DNA from: Candidatus Obscuribacterales bacterium | GTDB taxonomy: Bacteria; Cyanobacteriota; Vampirovibrionia; Obscuribacterales; Obscuribacteraceae | Direction of reading: 5' to 3' | Length of the DNA: 64,000 nucleotides | Assembly (NCBI GenBank): GCA_031292355.1 | Contig: JARLHI010000060.1 | Span: 186,001 to 250,000, forward strand | Shown here: positions 45,069 to 54,155 of the stretch, in pieces | Numbering within the stretch: position 1 is the stretch's first letter | Layout of the letters: the number at the start of each line of letters is the position of its first letter | Program-made: the position numbers and the translations under genes | The notes under the pieces: generated by a model | What the model saw: the letters and a program-made list of their open reading frames with translations, nothing else | The model's database searches: none | Told to the model about the DNA's origin: nothing

Positions 45069-46235
45069 CTAATCTGTTTGATATTTGTCGATTTCAATTT
45101 TTCGATTTTCCACAGCGTTTTTGCGCAAATAGACAACATCAAGAGTTTCACCAGGCTTTTTGTTGGCTACGATTTTCCGCACATCTGCTGCCGTTTCGAC
45201 GACATGTCCTTCAACTTTTTGTAGAACATCACCAGCTGCCAGACCTGCTTTCTCAAATGGACCTTTTGCCACTATCTGTGCAACCAAGACACCTTTTACA
45301 GTCGGTTTTAGTTTGAACATTTGAGCAAGGTACGGGTTGATGTCTTGCATGTAAACGCCAATATAAGGTCGCGGGATCTCACCGTGCTCAATCAATTGTT
45401 TGGCAACTTTTCTGGCTTCATCGACTGGGATGGAAAATCCGATGCCTTGAGCATCAGCGCGTATCGCTGTGTTGACACCCACGATTTCGCCATTAATATT
45501 CATTAGAGGACCGCCTGAACTGCCAGGATTTAGAGCAACGTCAGTTTGAATCAAATCGATGCGACTGTGAAATGCAGGGTCGTTGATTGAGCGATTGAGT
45601 GCGCTTATTATGCCGAGGCTGACCGAGTGTTCAAAACCGAGCGGGCTACCAATCGCAATCGCCCAGTCACCTGGTCTTAGACTGCTTGGCTCCCCGAATT
45701 TAGGCACTTTGAGATTTTGCGCTTTGACTTTAATCACCGCTAAATCGCTGAATCGATCTCTGCCGATTATTTCTGCCCGCAAGCGTTGCTTATCGGGCAA
45801 CGTTACTGTAATTGAACTGTCATGTCTAATTACATGCGCACTTGTCATAACATAACCGTCTGCACTCATGATTATTCCGGTGCCAAGAATTTTACCTAGT
45901 TGAGAGTGACTGTTATCTTCACGGGTTGTCACTTCGGGACCACCAAAGAAGCTAAATGCGCCTTGTCGTCCGTTCTGCGTAGGGGTTACTGTCTCTAATT
46001 CAATATTCACCACAGATGGTGCGACAGTTGCAACCACATCGGCAATGGTATTGGTGCTCATCACGCTTGCAGGCATTCTGCCTTGAGTTGCACCTTTGGA
46101 CGCGGGCATGACGCTGTCAAGTGGGTTGCCGCTGAAATGTTCACCCACAAGAGCTCCGACCGTGAATATCAGACCGACGCCCAGACCGATGCTGATTCGT
46201 TGCCACAATTGTCCAGAACTTTCTTTGTCAGTCAA
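45069..46235 (-). CDS. HtrA/DegP-family serine protease with PDZ domain
   Basis: The 388-residue protein has an N-terminal membrane anchor (about 12-28), then a trypsin-like domain. His is in SAHVIRH, Asp in FSDLAVIKV, and Ser in NPGSSGGPL; all three are intact. One PDZ domain follows (about 285-380, VLVAQIVAKGPFEKAGLAAG). It should degrade or chaperone misfolded envelope proteins. It starts at TTG with no strong ribosome site. The zinc-ribbon/TM2 gene follows it on the same strand. Confidence 0.88.
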   Translation of the reverse strand: MTDKESSGQLWQRISIGLGVGLIFTVGALVGEHFSGNPLDSVMPASKGATQGRMPASVMSTNTIADVVATVAPSVVNIELETVTPTQNGRQGAFSFFGGPEVTTREDNSHSQLGKILGTGIIMSADGYVMTSAHVIRHDSSITVTLPDKQRLRAEIIGRDRFSDLAVIKVKAQNLKVPKFGEPSSLRPGDWAIAIGSPLGFEHSVSLGIISALNRSINDPAFHSRIDLIQTDVALNPGSSGGPLMNINGEIVGVNTAIRADAQGIGFSIPVDEARKVAKQLIEHGEIPRPYIGVYMQDINPYLAQMFKLKPTVKGVLVAQIVAKGPFEKAGLAAGDVLQKVEGHVVETAADVRKIVANKKPGETLDVVYLRKNAVENRKIEIDKYQTD

Positions 46236-46333
46236 TTCAATTACTCAAACAGTTTCTTCATTATAGTACCCGCTATCTGGCGTCATCTCTCCATCTAATT
46301 CCTCAAATTGCCTCTTCTTGCCGACTTTGGGGT

Positions 46334-47593
46334 TCAGGTAAAAGCGTGGTTCCTGCGCTTTAAGAACATAAGGTAAATCAGCCCAGCGATAGTGCTGACT
46401 ACGGCGCAAACCATAATAGTGCATGGACCCCCATAGCGACTGGCTGCGCAGCCGACTAGGAAGCTGCCCACGGGGTTGATACCGAGCATGATTGTCATAT
46501 AAATACTCATTACGCGACCCCGTAAATGGTCGCTCACATTGAGCTGCACAAGTGAATGGCTGCCGCTTAAGAGCGTAGTCATAAAAAATCCAGTCACGGT
46601 GCACAGAACTTCTGATAAATATAGATTGGTCGAAAAAGCAAACGCAAATAGACCCAGTCCAAGAGCGAAGGCTGCCAGCCCTACTGCTTTTTTCAGAAAT
46701 TCTCCATGTCCTTTGCTGGCGAGAGTCAAAGCTGCAATAAGCGCTCCTAGACCGCCGAAGGCTCTGAGCATTCCAAGAGTTTCCACTCCACCATGCAACA
46801 CTTCTTTTGCCATTACTGGCAGTAGCACGGTGTATTGCAGACCAAAAACTGTGATGACCAGAGACAATGTCAAAACTGGGCGGATTTCTTTGTGGCGGTG
46901 AACAAACTGAAATGCTTCTTTGAGTGAAGATTTTTGTTCTCCGTCAGCGAAAATGCGCGGCTTGTGTTTAACTTTCATCGCGCACAGAGCGATAAGCATC
47001 GCCACGTAGCTCAATGTGTTCAAGCCAAAGCAAAGCCCCTCGCCAAATCGGGCCACTAGAATCCCTGCAATTGCTGGGCCAATGAAGCGGGCTCCATTGA
47101 ATAAAGACGAATTCAAACTGATGGCATTGACGAGATCTTCTCTCTCGATGATATCGATTAAAAAAGCCTGGCGCGAAGGAATCTCCCAGGCGGTTGCAGT
47201 ACCTAGAAAGGCAGACAGTACAACACACTCCCAGATCTGAATTTGATTAGTTAATGTCAGATAAGTAAGCACCAGGGCCTGCAACATAGAAAGTGCTTGC
47301 GTGATCAAAATTGTTCGTCGACGATCAAAATGATCGGCCAACCAGCCGGCGCTCAGCCCGAACAATAGCATTGGCAACAGATTTGCACACTCAATTATGC
47401 CAAGCCACACAGCGGAATTCGTCAGCCTATAAACCAGCCAGCTCAAGGCAACGTTCTGCATCCAGGTGCCCGTCAACGAAACTATCTGACCTAGATAGTA
47501 AAGTCGAAAATCGGCATGTTTCAACGATCTAAAGGTATGACTTACATTTGCAGTTAACGATGGCAATATTTTTCTCTTACTCGGAAAGAGCAA
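46334..47593 (-). CDS. MFS transporter, MFS_3/EntS-like
   Basis: The 419-residue protein has 12 hydrophobic helices. The N-terminal motif is FRLYYLGQIVSLTGTWMQ, and GWLADHFDRRRTILITQ carries the MFS loop 2-3 signature. AWEIPSRQAFLIDIIEREDL occurs in the centre, as in MFS_3/enterobactin exporter EntS-like proteins. Export of a small molecule is likely, substrate unknown. It begins at TTG 47593, overlapping the upstream YkgJ-type gene by 17 nt, which suggests coupling; a later TTG near residue 10 is possible. Confidence 0.8.
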   Translation of the reverse strand: MLFPSKRKILPSLTANVSHTFRSLKHADFRLYYLGQIVSLTGTWMQNVALSWLVYRLTNSAVWLGIIECANLLPMLLFGLSAGWLADHFDRRRTILITQALSMLQALVLTYLTLTNQIQIWECVVLSAFLGTATAWEIPSRQAFLIDIIEREDLVNAISLNSSLFNGARFIGPAIAGILVARFGEGLCFGLNTLSYVAMLIALCAMKVKHKPRIFADGEQKSSLKEAFQFVHRHKEIRPVLTLSLVITVFGLQYTVLLPVMAKEVLHGGVETLGMLRAFGGLGALIAALTLASKGHGEFLKKAVGLAAFALGLGLFAFAFSTNLYLSEVLCTVTGFFMTTLLSGSHSLVQLNVSDHLRGRVMSIYMTIMLGINPVGSFLVGCAASRYGGPCTIMVCAVVSTIAGLIYLMFLKRRNHAFT

Positions 47594-48902
47594 TTATTCT
47601 TGCGAAACGTAATGGGCTCTCCAGCAAAACTTGCAATGAAACAGCCACTTCTTTTGAATATTGCAGGGATGAAAGGCGTCTCTCAAGCCCTCTTATCAAT
47701 TCCGCTACCTCGACAAACGAAACTGGTGGCATTTTCATTTCGATAATATTCACGTTTATTCCAACTTTGTGTGAATTGTAGAAGTGAAGAAATTTGAGGC
47801 GTATTCGCACCAGGGCAACGAGCAATCCGAGGTGATGGAATCCGCTTATTACGCTTAAATGACCGAAGCCTGCTCCGAAATACAGTTTGCCAAATATACG
47901 ACAGTAGACAAAGCGACGTAATAATTCTTCCGAGTCATCGTCTAAATGACCGAGCTTTAGACGACAGATCTGAGCCAGAGGAACACTGGTTTCGTTTGAA
48001 ATCAGCATCTGCACGATATCTGGTGGCTGGGTCAAGTGTTGCTTGAAAACGTGAGCGCCAAAGGCATCACGCCTTGCGGCATATGTATCGGCAGGCAGAA
48101 AGAAATCTAGCAAATGACGAACAATGACAAGATCGGTCTGTAAAGGCGAAACATCAAGAAGGTTTTCGTGATCTAAGTCGACCTCTTTTGGCACTAATTC
48201 TGTTAACAACGTCGACGCCATTAGCAATTGTTTGTTGATTGTCAAAGCGATGCCGCCATTGCTGGTGGTGACACCATCATCATCATCATCTCCTTCTGGT
48301 GGCGCAGAAAGGGGGCGGAAAATTCTCAATAATTTTTTTTCTGCGAGCAGATAGTCAACCCATTTTAATGGCTGCCCGTCATAGAGCTGGATTGTCGACC
48401 AGTCTAGCCTTAAGTTGGGGAATAATCTTTTGAATAAGGCCAGGCGTGTTTTGAGAAAATCTCTCTGCTCTTCAAGCGAGCGTCCACTATTGAAAAGGAC
48501 ACCGCTTGCTGCAAAGCTCAGTCCGGCATAAAAGCCGTCAGGTGCTTCCGTAAAGGTATAGGGAAAGAGCTGACACATTGAAGGTTTAGCTGTTTCGCCA
48601 AAATTCTCATGCAAGTGGCAGCGCAGTTCATCGGTTAAAAATGTGCATCTGCCATCAAGTTGTTTTTCCAGTATGTAAGGAAATTGATTCAGCTTGTCGG
48701 CTGCAGCAGAAGAGGAGGCTGTATCTCTTTCTTTGAAATAATTGAGCCCAGCCTGCTCATCTGTTAATGGCTCTAAATGAGATGTGATGCGGAGGTAGTC
48801 AGATTGTGTGACCGGCACAGGCCACATCAAACAACAGTTCCCACAACCTGTGCATTCGAAATTTATTCCAGGCGGAATAATCAATATATCTTCGAATTCC
48901 AA
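47577..48902 (-). CDS. YkgJ-type cysteine-cluster protein (FliB-like length)
   Basis: The 441-residue protein starts with a metal-binding cluster at C17, C20, C23, C24 (FECTGCGNCC). CTFLTDELRCHLHE and MCQLFPY follow. This is the YkgJ/CxxCxxCC zinc- or iron-chelating domain. The length and long C-terminal part are closer to FliB-type lysine N-methylases than to the short YkgJ proteins, but no methyltransferase motif is certain. It lies upstream of and overlaps the MFS transporter. No flagellar genes are nearby, so a FliB role is not supported. Confidence 0.65.
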   Translation of the reverse strand: MEFEDILIIPPGINFECTGCGNCCLMWPVPVTQSDYLRITSHLEPLTDEQAGLNYFKERDTASSSAAADKLNQFPYILEKQLDGRCTFLTDELRCHLHENFGETAKPSMCQLFPYTFTEAPDGFYAGLSFAASGVLFNSGRSLEEQRDFLKTRLALFKRLFPNLRLDWSTIQLYDGQPLKWVDYLLAEKKLLRIFRPLSAPPEGDDDDDGVTTSNGGIALTINKQLLMASTLLTELVPKEVDLDHENLLDVSPLQTDLVIVRHLLDFFLPADTYAARRDAFGAHVFKQHLTQPPDIVQMLISNETSVPLAQICRLKLGHLDDDSEELLRRFVYCRIFGKLYFGAGFGHLSVISGFHHLGLLVALVRIRLKFLHFYNSHKVGINVNIIEMKMPPVSFVEVAELIRGLERRLSSLQYSKEVAVSLQVLLESPLRFARIIALSE

Positions 48903-48967
48903 AATTGCTCTCCAAGCTGAAGGCCAAGCCTATCAGCCACAATATTATCTGAGTAAAGCCGAGTAAA

Positions 48968-49504
48968 ATGACGGAGTTCCAATTTTCCGAGAAAAAAATG
49001 CAAGTTACACGCGCTGTTCGTATCGATATGCCCTATTTGCTGCTTGCTTACGAAGACCAATCCCCTGACAATCTCTATTATTTGGATACCAAGAGCGGTC
49101 TCATCAAATTAGTCCATAAGCATCTTTTTGATCTGCGAGATCTAACGGACGAAATTGAGCGTGACCGTGAACGGTATCTCTACGTTCCTAAAACCGATAA
49201 ATCGGTCCTACTTAAAGATTTACGCGATTTCCAGAAGCAAATTGAGGACCCCTCTCTTGTGTCTGTGCTGGAAATGGCTTTTGAAAGTCCTCATCAACTA
49301 TCGTCTTTTCGCAAAATTCTCGAAGGTAAGTCCAATTATCTGGAGCGCTTTGAGAGTTACCGCACAGATAGAATTACCGAACGTGTAAATGAGTGGTTGA
49401 ATGCCAATGCTTACAAGCATGACCCAGAGGCTAAAAATGAGCTAGATGAAAATTCTGCTGACTTTTTCGATGATTTTTACGATGACGAAGACGATGAAGA
49501 CTAA
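48968..49504 (+). CDS. UPF0158-like protein with acidic tail
   Basis: The 178-residue protein shows the UPF0158 pattern: YYLDTKSGLIKLVHK, then a segment RYLYVPKTD, LRDFQKQIEDP, and the C-terminal helix with SSFRKILEGKSNYLERFESYRTD. It ends in an Asp/Glu-rich tail (FDDFYDDEDDED). The family has no known function. ATG 48968 is used; ATG 48998 is an alternative. Its stop overlaps the stop of the small LSm-like gene on the other strand by 4 nt. Confidence 0.6.
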   Translation: MTEFQFSEKKMQVTRAVRIDMPYLLLAYEDQSPDNLYYLDTKSGLIKLVHKHLFDLRDLTDEIERDRERYLYVPKTDKSVLLKDLRDFQKQIEDPSLVSVLEMAFESPHQLSSFRKILEGKSNYLERFESYRTDRITERVNEWLNANAYKHDPEAKNELDENSADFFDDFYDDEDDED

Positions 49505-49722
49505 GGCATTCCTGGAACTTTGGGTTGAAAGGCACCGCCTACAGTGCGATCGGGTAGGACGGGACCACGCACGCATTTAATTGCCGACCATGGCAAATAC
49601 AATGTCTCATTGTCGCGACGCAAGCATAGATACGTAGTTTGGTCCGCCATCGCCACTTCCCCTTCAACCTGCTCGCCACTCATGAGCAAGATTTTGACAG
49701 GGGTATTCATCGGGATTGCCAA
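49501..49722 (-). CDS. small LSm/Hfq-like protein
   Basis: The 73-residue protein resembles an Sm fold: VKILLMSGEQVEGEV fits Sm1 (V.L..G....G.V) and TLYLPWSAIKCVRG fits Sm2, including the terminal V-R-G. It is as short as Hfq, but the Hfq KH motif is absent, so I do not call it Hfq. It might bind RNA (inference). The TTG start at 49722 has AGGAG 8 nt upstream; the ATG four codons later has no site. It converges with the UPF0158-like gene. Confidence 0.5.
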   Translation of the reverse strand: MAIPMNTPVKILLMSGEQVEGEVAMADQTTYLCLRRDNETLYLPWSAIKCVRGPVLPDRTVGGAFQPKVPGMP

Positions 49723-49804
49723 GAGAGAATCTCCTGATGGTAAAAGTCCACGGATAGCTTAGCAACTCTTTTCGATTCCCATACAAAAAGCGTTGATCTG
49801 ATCT

Positions 49805-49831
49805 TTGTCGATTTTAATATCGAGCTATAAT
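49805..49831 (+). promoter_or_regulatory. promoter with consensus -10
   Basis: TATAAT at 49826-49831 is a perfect -10 hexamer. A weaker -35 (TTGTCG at 49805, 15 nt spacing, or one base earlier with 16 nt) lies upstream. It faces the lipoprotein gene. Confidence 0.45.
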
Positions 49832-49944
49832 GACGACTATAACGACCAACCCGTTTGCGGTTTGTCGTTTTTGGCTATTGCATCCTGCTATTTTCGGATT
49901 CTTCTCAATTTCAACTGGCGATTCCTGCAAACAATGACAAATTC

Positions 49945-50937
49945 ATGACAAAGAAACACGCTTCCATCTGCAAAGTTTTTTCATGCTGTCTGCTGGCCTT
50001 TTCCGTGGCCGGCTGTACGGGTGTAAAGCTCCCCGGCGCGGGCGGTAATGGTGCTGCTAGCTCATCAGGCGGCGCAGCCGATGAATCTAAAACAGTTAGC
50101 ATGACCGGCAAATGGAGTGTTGGCTTTAAATATAACAACGAGACCCTCAATGCCAGCATGACTCTCAAGCAGGACGGCTCAACCTTTGAAGGTTCGGGAA
50201 AAGATGAACAGGATGGCACTCCTTTCAAAATTGAGCAAGGTCAAGTGCGTGGTGACCAGGTCTCTTTTGTCAAAAAATATGGCGGTGCATTAGCCAAAAT
50301 ACCGCCCATTCAATATGCAGGCACCATATCGACAATGAGCGGTGATGATTATTCTGGACCTTATTTAAAAGGTGATTATGCTGCCAAGGATGCTGAGGGC
50401 AATACTGTCAGTAATGACTGGGACGCGGTAATCGATAAGCCAAAACCGGTTGCCGCTGCTGTTCATGCTGCTGCTCCAGAGTCGCAACCTGCACCAACTC
50501 CTGAGCTATCTGCTCCTCCTTCGCAAGCATCAAGTGGCGAAACTCACCCTGACAAAGCGCCGGATCTCTCGGGTAAATGGGAAGTTGCCTATGAGTACAA
50601 GTTCCGCACTGTGAAATCGATTATGTTCCTGGAACAGGAATTCGATCAAGTGATCGGCCATGGTCTTGATGACAACAAAGAAAAGTTTGTATTCGAAAAG
50701 ATCTTTTACAAATATCCCAAAATCACTTTGATTCGTAAATATCAAAAAACTGCTGCAAAGGCCTCCCCTGTTAAGGGAAAAGGTAAAGGCAAGGAGACGC
50801 CCAATCCAGTGGGCTCAGAGCGCACAATGACTTTTAAAGGCGATGTCTCAGTCGTAAATGATGCTGATTATCAAGGGCCTTATATTCGCGGCAAAACAGA
50901 TGGTGGTGGCACCTGGGAAGCGCAACGGGTTAAATAG
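49945..50937 (+). CDS. lipoprotein with duplicated beta domain
   Basis: The 330-residue protein starts at ATG 49945 with a lipoprotein signal (LLAFSVAGC, lipobox Cys near residue 24). Two similar domains follow: MTGKWSVGFKYNNETLNASM in the first and LSGKWEVAYEYKFRTVKSIM in the second, each continuing to a GPY(L/I)KG/RG motif. They are joined by a Pro/Ala/Ser linker. The duplicated unit looks like a small lipocalin-like beta barrel or sandwich; no ligand is known. The second copy contains a Lys/Gly-rich insert (GKGKGKE). The protein is probably anchored in the outer or cytoplasmic membrane. Confidence 0.7.
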   Translation: MTKKHASICKVFSCCLLAFSVAGCTGVKLPGAGGNGAASSSGGAADESKTVSMTGKWSVGFKYNNETLNASMTLKQDGSTFEGSGKDEQDGTPFKIEQGQVRGDQVSFVKKYGGALAKIPPIQYAGTISTMSGDDYSGPYLKGDYAAKDAEGNTVSNDWDAVIDKPKPVAAAVHAAAPESQPAPTPELSAPPSQASSGETHPDKAPDLSGKWEVAYEYKFRTVKSIMFLEQEFDQVIGHGLDDNKEKFVFEKIFYKYPKITLIRKYQKTAAKASPVKGKGKGKETPNPVGSERTMTFKGDVSVVNDADYQGPYIRGKTDGGGTWEAQRVK

Positions 50938-50952
50938 TTGCAGGGCTTAGCC

Positions 50953-52212
50953 TTAGATAACGCCTAGCTTCTTGCCCACTTTCTGGAAGGCCTGGAGAGC
51001 GCGGTCGATGTCACTGAACTCGTGCGCCGCCGAAATCTGTGCGCGCAACCTTGCTTCACCCTGTGGCACCACTGGGTACCACAAGCCACGAATATAAACA
51101 CCTTCGCCCAATAATTCGCGACTCATGTCCATTGCGGTGGCTGCTTCTCCAACCATAACTGGAACAATTGGGTGAATGCCATCGAGAATTTTAAAGCCCA
51201 GATTCTTGATCTCTCGTCGAAAATACTCGGTATTTGCGTGGAGCTTTAGCACCAGGCTATTATCTTCTTCAAGCATTTTGAAGGCTTCGAGAGATGCCGC
51301 TGCAATTGGTGGTGGCAGTGTGTTGGAAAAAGTGTAAGGGCGAGATTTTTGACGTAGAAAGTCAATCAGCACCTTTTTGCCAGCGATGAACCCGCCTGAC
51401 GCTCCACCCATGGCTTTGCCCAGTGTGCCAGAGATAACGTCGATTTGACCGTGTACTCCGCATTGTTCCGGAGTGCCTCTGCCCGTTTTGCCCAAGACTC
51501 CAGTGGCGTGTGACTCGTCTACAAACAATATCGCGTCTCGCTTTTTAGCGAGTTCCACAAAATTTTGCAATGGGGCGTATTCGCCCTCCATGGAAAAAAC
51601 ACCGTCTGTAGCAATGACGCTCATGCGATATTGCCCATCATTGTCTTGCGTGGACTGGCTCAATTGCTCGAAATCATTGTGCCTGTAGGCTTTAAGATCT
51701 GTGGTTTTGGTGGCCTGGCGAACTACTCTGATACCGTCAATGATGCTTGCGTGATTAAGGGCGTCACTGTAAATGATGTCTTTAAAGCCCGTCTGACCGA
51801 AGTCATTGCCCATCAAAGCGAGAAAAAAGGCTTCGTTGGCTGCGTAACACGAAGAGTGCAAAATAGCGGACTCGGTGCCTAAAAAGCGAGCAATTTGTTC
51901 CTCGAGTTCTAAGTGAATTTTCTGAGTGCCACAAAGAAAGCGCACAGAGGCCATGCCGAAACCGTAACGCTCTAAGCCCAGTTTTGCCGCTTCCCGTATG
52001 CGAGGATGATTAGCTAGTCCCAGGTAGTTGTTCGATGCCAGCATCACGCATTTTTTGCCGTCAACTTCAACGTTTCCGCCCTGTTCTCCGTCGATGGGCA
52101 CTTCAATTTTAAAGGTTTTGCTTTCGTGAGCTTTCTTCAGCTCAGAACCGATTGCCGAGTAAATGCTGTCTTTACCCATTTTGCTTGCGCGTGTCGAAGA
52201 TAGCGAAGTCAT
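50953..52212 (-). CDS. kbl: glycine C-acetyltransferase
   Basis: The 419-residue PLP enzyme has ASNNYLGLANHP, the PLP-contacting DESHATGVLG, and the lysine site SGTLGKAMGG. It belongs to the alpha-oxoamine synthases. Next to threonine dehydrogenase it is best called 2-amino-3-ketobutyrate CoA ligase, giving glycine and acetyl-CoA. The start at ATG 52212 has AGGAG 9 nt upstream, the site lying across the tdh stop codon; the N-terminus is about 10-20 residues longer than in E. coli Kbl. Confidence 0.9.
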   Translation of the reverse strand: MTSLSSTRASKMGKDSIYSAIGSELKKAHESKTFKIEVPIDGEQGGNVEVDGKKCVMLASNNYLGLANHPRIREAAKLGLERYGFGMASVRFLCGTQKIHLELEEQIARFLGTESAILHSSCYAANEAFFLALMGNDFGQTGFKDIIYSDALNHASIIDGIRVVRQATKTTDLKAYRHNDFEQLSQSTQDNDGQYRMSVIATDGVFSMEGEYAPLQNFVELAKKRDAILFVDESHATGVLGKTGRGTPEQCGVHGQIDVISGTLGKAMGGASGGFIAGKKVLIDFLRQKSRPYTFSNTLPPPIAAASLEAFKMLEEDNSLVLKLHANTEYFRREIKNLGFKILDGIHPIVPVMVGEAATAMDMSRELLGEGVYIRGLWYPVVPQGEARLRAQISAAHEFSDIDRALQAFQKVGKKLGVI

Positions 52213-52216
52213 CAGC

Positions 52217-53428
52217 TTAAACTCCTTTCTGTGGTTCGAAAACAAGCTTCATTTCAGTGCCCTTGGAGAGATGCGCAAATGCTTCTTGATATTCATTGAG
52301 CGTGTAATCTCTGCTGCCAATGATTTGAGAAAGGCGATTCTTTAAATCAAATCTGTCCGAACGCAAGAGTCTGAGCATCGTTTCCCAGGTGTCGAACATT
52401 TTGCGACCAAAAATACCTTTGACTGTGACGCCTTTCCAGATGACGGCATTGGCAATATCGAATTCACTCAGTGGTTTGCGTGTGATTCCCAGCAGCAGGA
52501 CTATGCCACCATTGCGAACAATGCGAAAAGCGTCTGTATATGCCGACGGAGAACCAGACATCTCTATTACTACATCCACTCCGTTGGAGCTGATTTCATG
52601 CTTTTCGACAGATCTGTACAGGACGTCAGAGCCTTTGCTGATGTCGAAGCATTCGCTTGCGCCAAATTCTTGTCCCAGTTTGAAACGTCGGTCTATATCA
52701 GCTGCTTCTGTGAGATAGATGCGCGAAGCGCCAAAATCGCGGCACAAGAAGGTAGCCATTAACCCCAGAGGCCCGGCTCCTAAGATAGCTACTGATTTAC
52801 CTCGGACGTCAGCTTCTTGAACGGTGTGAACGGCATTGCCGAAAGCGTCCAGCATGGCACCCAGTCTTGGTGGCAGCAGCGATTGATCACCATTTTTGCC
52901 AAGCAAAATTACGTTCTTGTATGGCACGACGACGCTGTGAGCAAAACAACCATCGAGGTGCACGCCTTTGACTTTGACGTTCATACAAATGTGTTCGTTT
53001 CCAGTTTTGCATAACATGCAATGTCCGCAAGACAGGTGCATTTCGGCCGTAACGTAATCGCCTTTTTCCAGCACTAAATGATCTGGTACGTCTTTCCAGT
53101 TGTCCCGCTTGACGCCCTGTCCTGTTTCTTCGATAACGCCGCAAAACTCATGGCCCACGACAATTGGCTTGTAACCTTCAGGACCAACGTAGCGCTTCAT
53201 CTCTTTGCGGATGCCTTCGCTACTACCACTGTTGAATATGCTTTTGTCTGTACCGCAAACGGATGTGGCGAGCACCTTGATCTTTACTTCATCATATTTA
53301 GGCTCTGGCTGCGCAATGTCTGTGCGCAAGCTTAATCCGTCTTTGTCTAGGTCTTCTTTAACCAGGCATTTCATGCTTTTTGTCAGAGGCTCCTGAGATT
53401 TTATTGCTGCTGTAACCGACGTAGACAT
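52217..53428 (-). CDS. tdh: L-threonine 3-dehydrogenase (zinc, MDR type)
   Basis: The 403-residue medium-chain dehydrogenase has the catalytic Zn residues in CGTDKSI, GHEFCG and the structural-zinc cluster SCGHCMLCKTGNEHIC. The NAD motif is GAGPLGLMA. It oxidises L-threonine to 2-amino-3-ketobutyrate. A leader of about 18 residues precedes the usual start. ATG 53428 has GGAG 8 nt upstream and is preferred over GTG 53437. It overlaps in control with kbl, whose start lies 5 nt after this stop. Confidence 0.88.
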   Translation of the reverse strand: MSTSVTAAIKSQEPLTKSMKCLVKEDLDKDGLSLRTDIAQPEPKYDEVKIKVLATSVCGTDKSIFNSGSSEGIRKEMKRYVGPEGYKPIVVGHEFCGVIEETGQGVKRDNWKDVPDHLVLEKGDYVTAEMHLSCGHCMLCKTGNEHICMNVKVKGVHLDGCFAHSVVVPYKNVILLGKNGDQSLLPPRLGAMLDAFGNAVHTVQEADVRGKSVAILGAGPLGLMATFLCRDFGASRIYLTEAADIDRRFKLGQEFGASECFDISKGSDVLYRSVEKHEISSNGVDVVIEMSGSPSAYTDAFRIVRNGGIVLLLGITRKPLSEFDIANAVIWKGVTVKGIFGRKMFDTWETMLRLLRSDRFDLKNRLSQIIGSRDYTLNEYQEAFAHLSKGTEMKLVFEPQKGV

Positions 53429-53816
53429 TGTGCTCACTCCGTGTCAAGGCTCTTCGCTGCGGCTCTATAGACAAAACTTTACTTCACTGAGACAGTCTGG
53501 GCCAAGCAAAAACGCTCTTAAAATCAGTGGATTAGGCAATATCAATGGAGTGCAAATAAACGATAGCGGTTGTTTATGAGAAACACTTCAAACGCCCGTG
53601 TATATGCCGTAAACAATTCTCAAGAGATGTAATGTTCTTTAGTCACGAACAAGAAGACGCTTGCAAACAGCCACTTTTGACGAGAAAAAAGCACACATTT
53701 GTAATTTATAAGCGGCAAAGCATCGCTCCTTAGCGTTTCTTTAGTTGCCAAGCAATTTCATTCTGGCTAAATTAAAGTGGTGTCGCAACAATTTCTTTAG
53801 CTTTGGAAGGATGTCA
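53429..53816. other. 388-nt divergent intergenic region
   Basis: This AT-rich stretch lies between tdh (minus) and the 110-residue gene (plus). It contains the plus promoter at 53677-53705 and a weaker minus candidate for tdh (TTGATA at 53545-53540, 17 nt, TTTAAG at 53522-53517). I see no small gene, tRNA or repeat in it. Confidence 0.6.
53677..53705 (+). promoter_or_regulatory. sigma70-type promoter
   Basis: TTGACG and TGTAAT are separated by exactly 17 nt, five of six matches in each box. It lies about 110 nt before the start of the 110-residue protein gene. Confidence 0.6.
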
Positions 53817-54149
53817 ATGAATTTCGATCCCGCAGTTCCCGAAGAGATGAATTTTGAACCTGATTATTTACCGCCGTCATCAGATGTGGTGGCAAGTTTT
53901 CTCGCTGAGGCATCTATCGTGCGCACCATAGTCCAAGGTAGTGGTGGACCGGAAAATGCTGAAATCACCGATACAGGCTTGCGCTTTGTGCGCCACATCA
54001 TGGCCACATCCAAATCAATGAGATTTGGTTTTATGCCTAATTTCAAAGATATGAACAGCATTCGCGAGACTGCCCGTGAGTTCATCCGCAAATGCGGCGG
54101 CTCAACTCTTGCGCTTCAAAGAATGCATGTGGTGATGCAAGACAACTAG
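53817..54149 (+). CDS. hypothetical protein, 110 aa
   Basis: I start at ATG 53817, with AAGG 6 nt upstream; ATG 53811 is too close to the site and longer frames reach 53745. The protein begins with an acidic segment (MNFDPAVPEEMNFEPDY), then a helical part (SDVVASFLAEASIV) and a Lys/Arg-rich C-terminus (SMRFGFMPNFKDM, REFIRKCGGS). It has no signal peptide or membrane helix. I do not recognise the family. A good promoter precedes it and it converges with the DUF885 gene at 6 nt. Confidence 0.55.
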   Translation: MNFDPAVPEEMNFEPDYLPPSSDVVASFLAEASIVRTIVQGSGGPENAEITDTGLRFVRHIMATSKSMRFGFMPNFKDMNSIRETAREFIRKCGGSTLALQRMHVVMQDN

Positions 54150-54155
54150 CCCGAA

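Noticed and set aside
48275..48295. ATC/CAT triplet run in the YkgJ-type gene as a regulatory repeat
   Set aside because: It simply encodes an Asp run in a charged loop, with the frame intact.
47577..48902. Calling the cysteine-cluster protein a flagellin methylase
   Set aside because: Length is suggestive, but no flagellar gene is in the window and the methyltransferase core is not evident.
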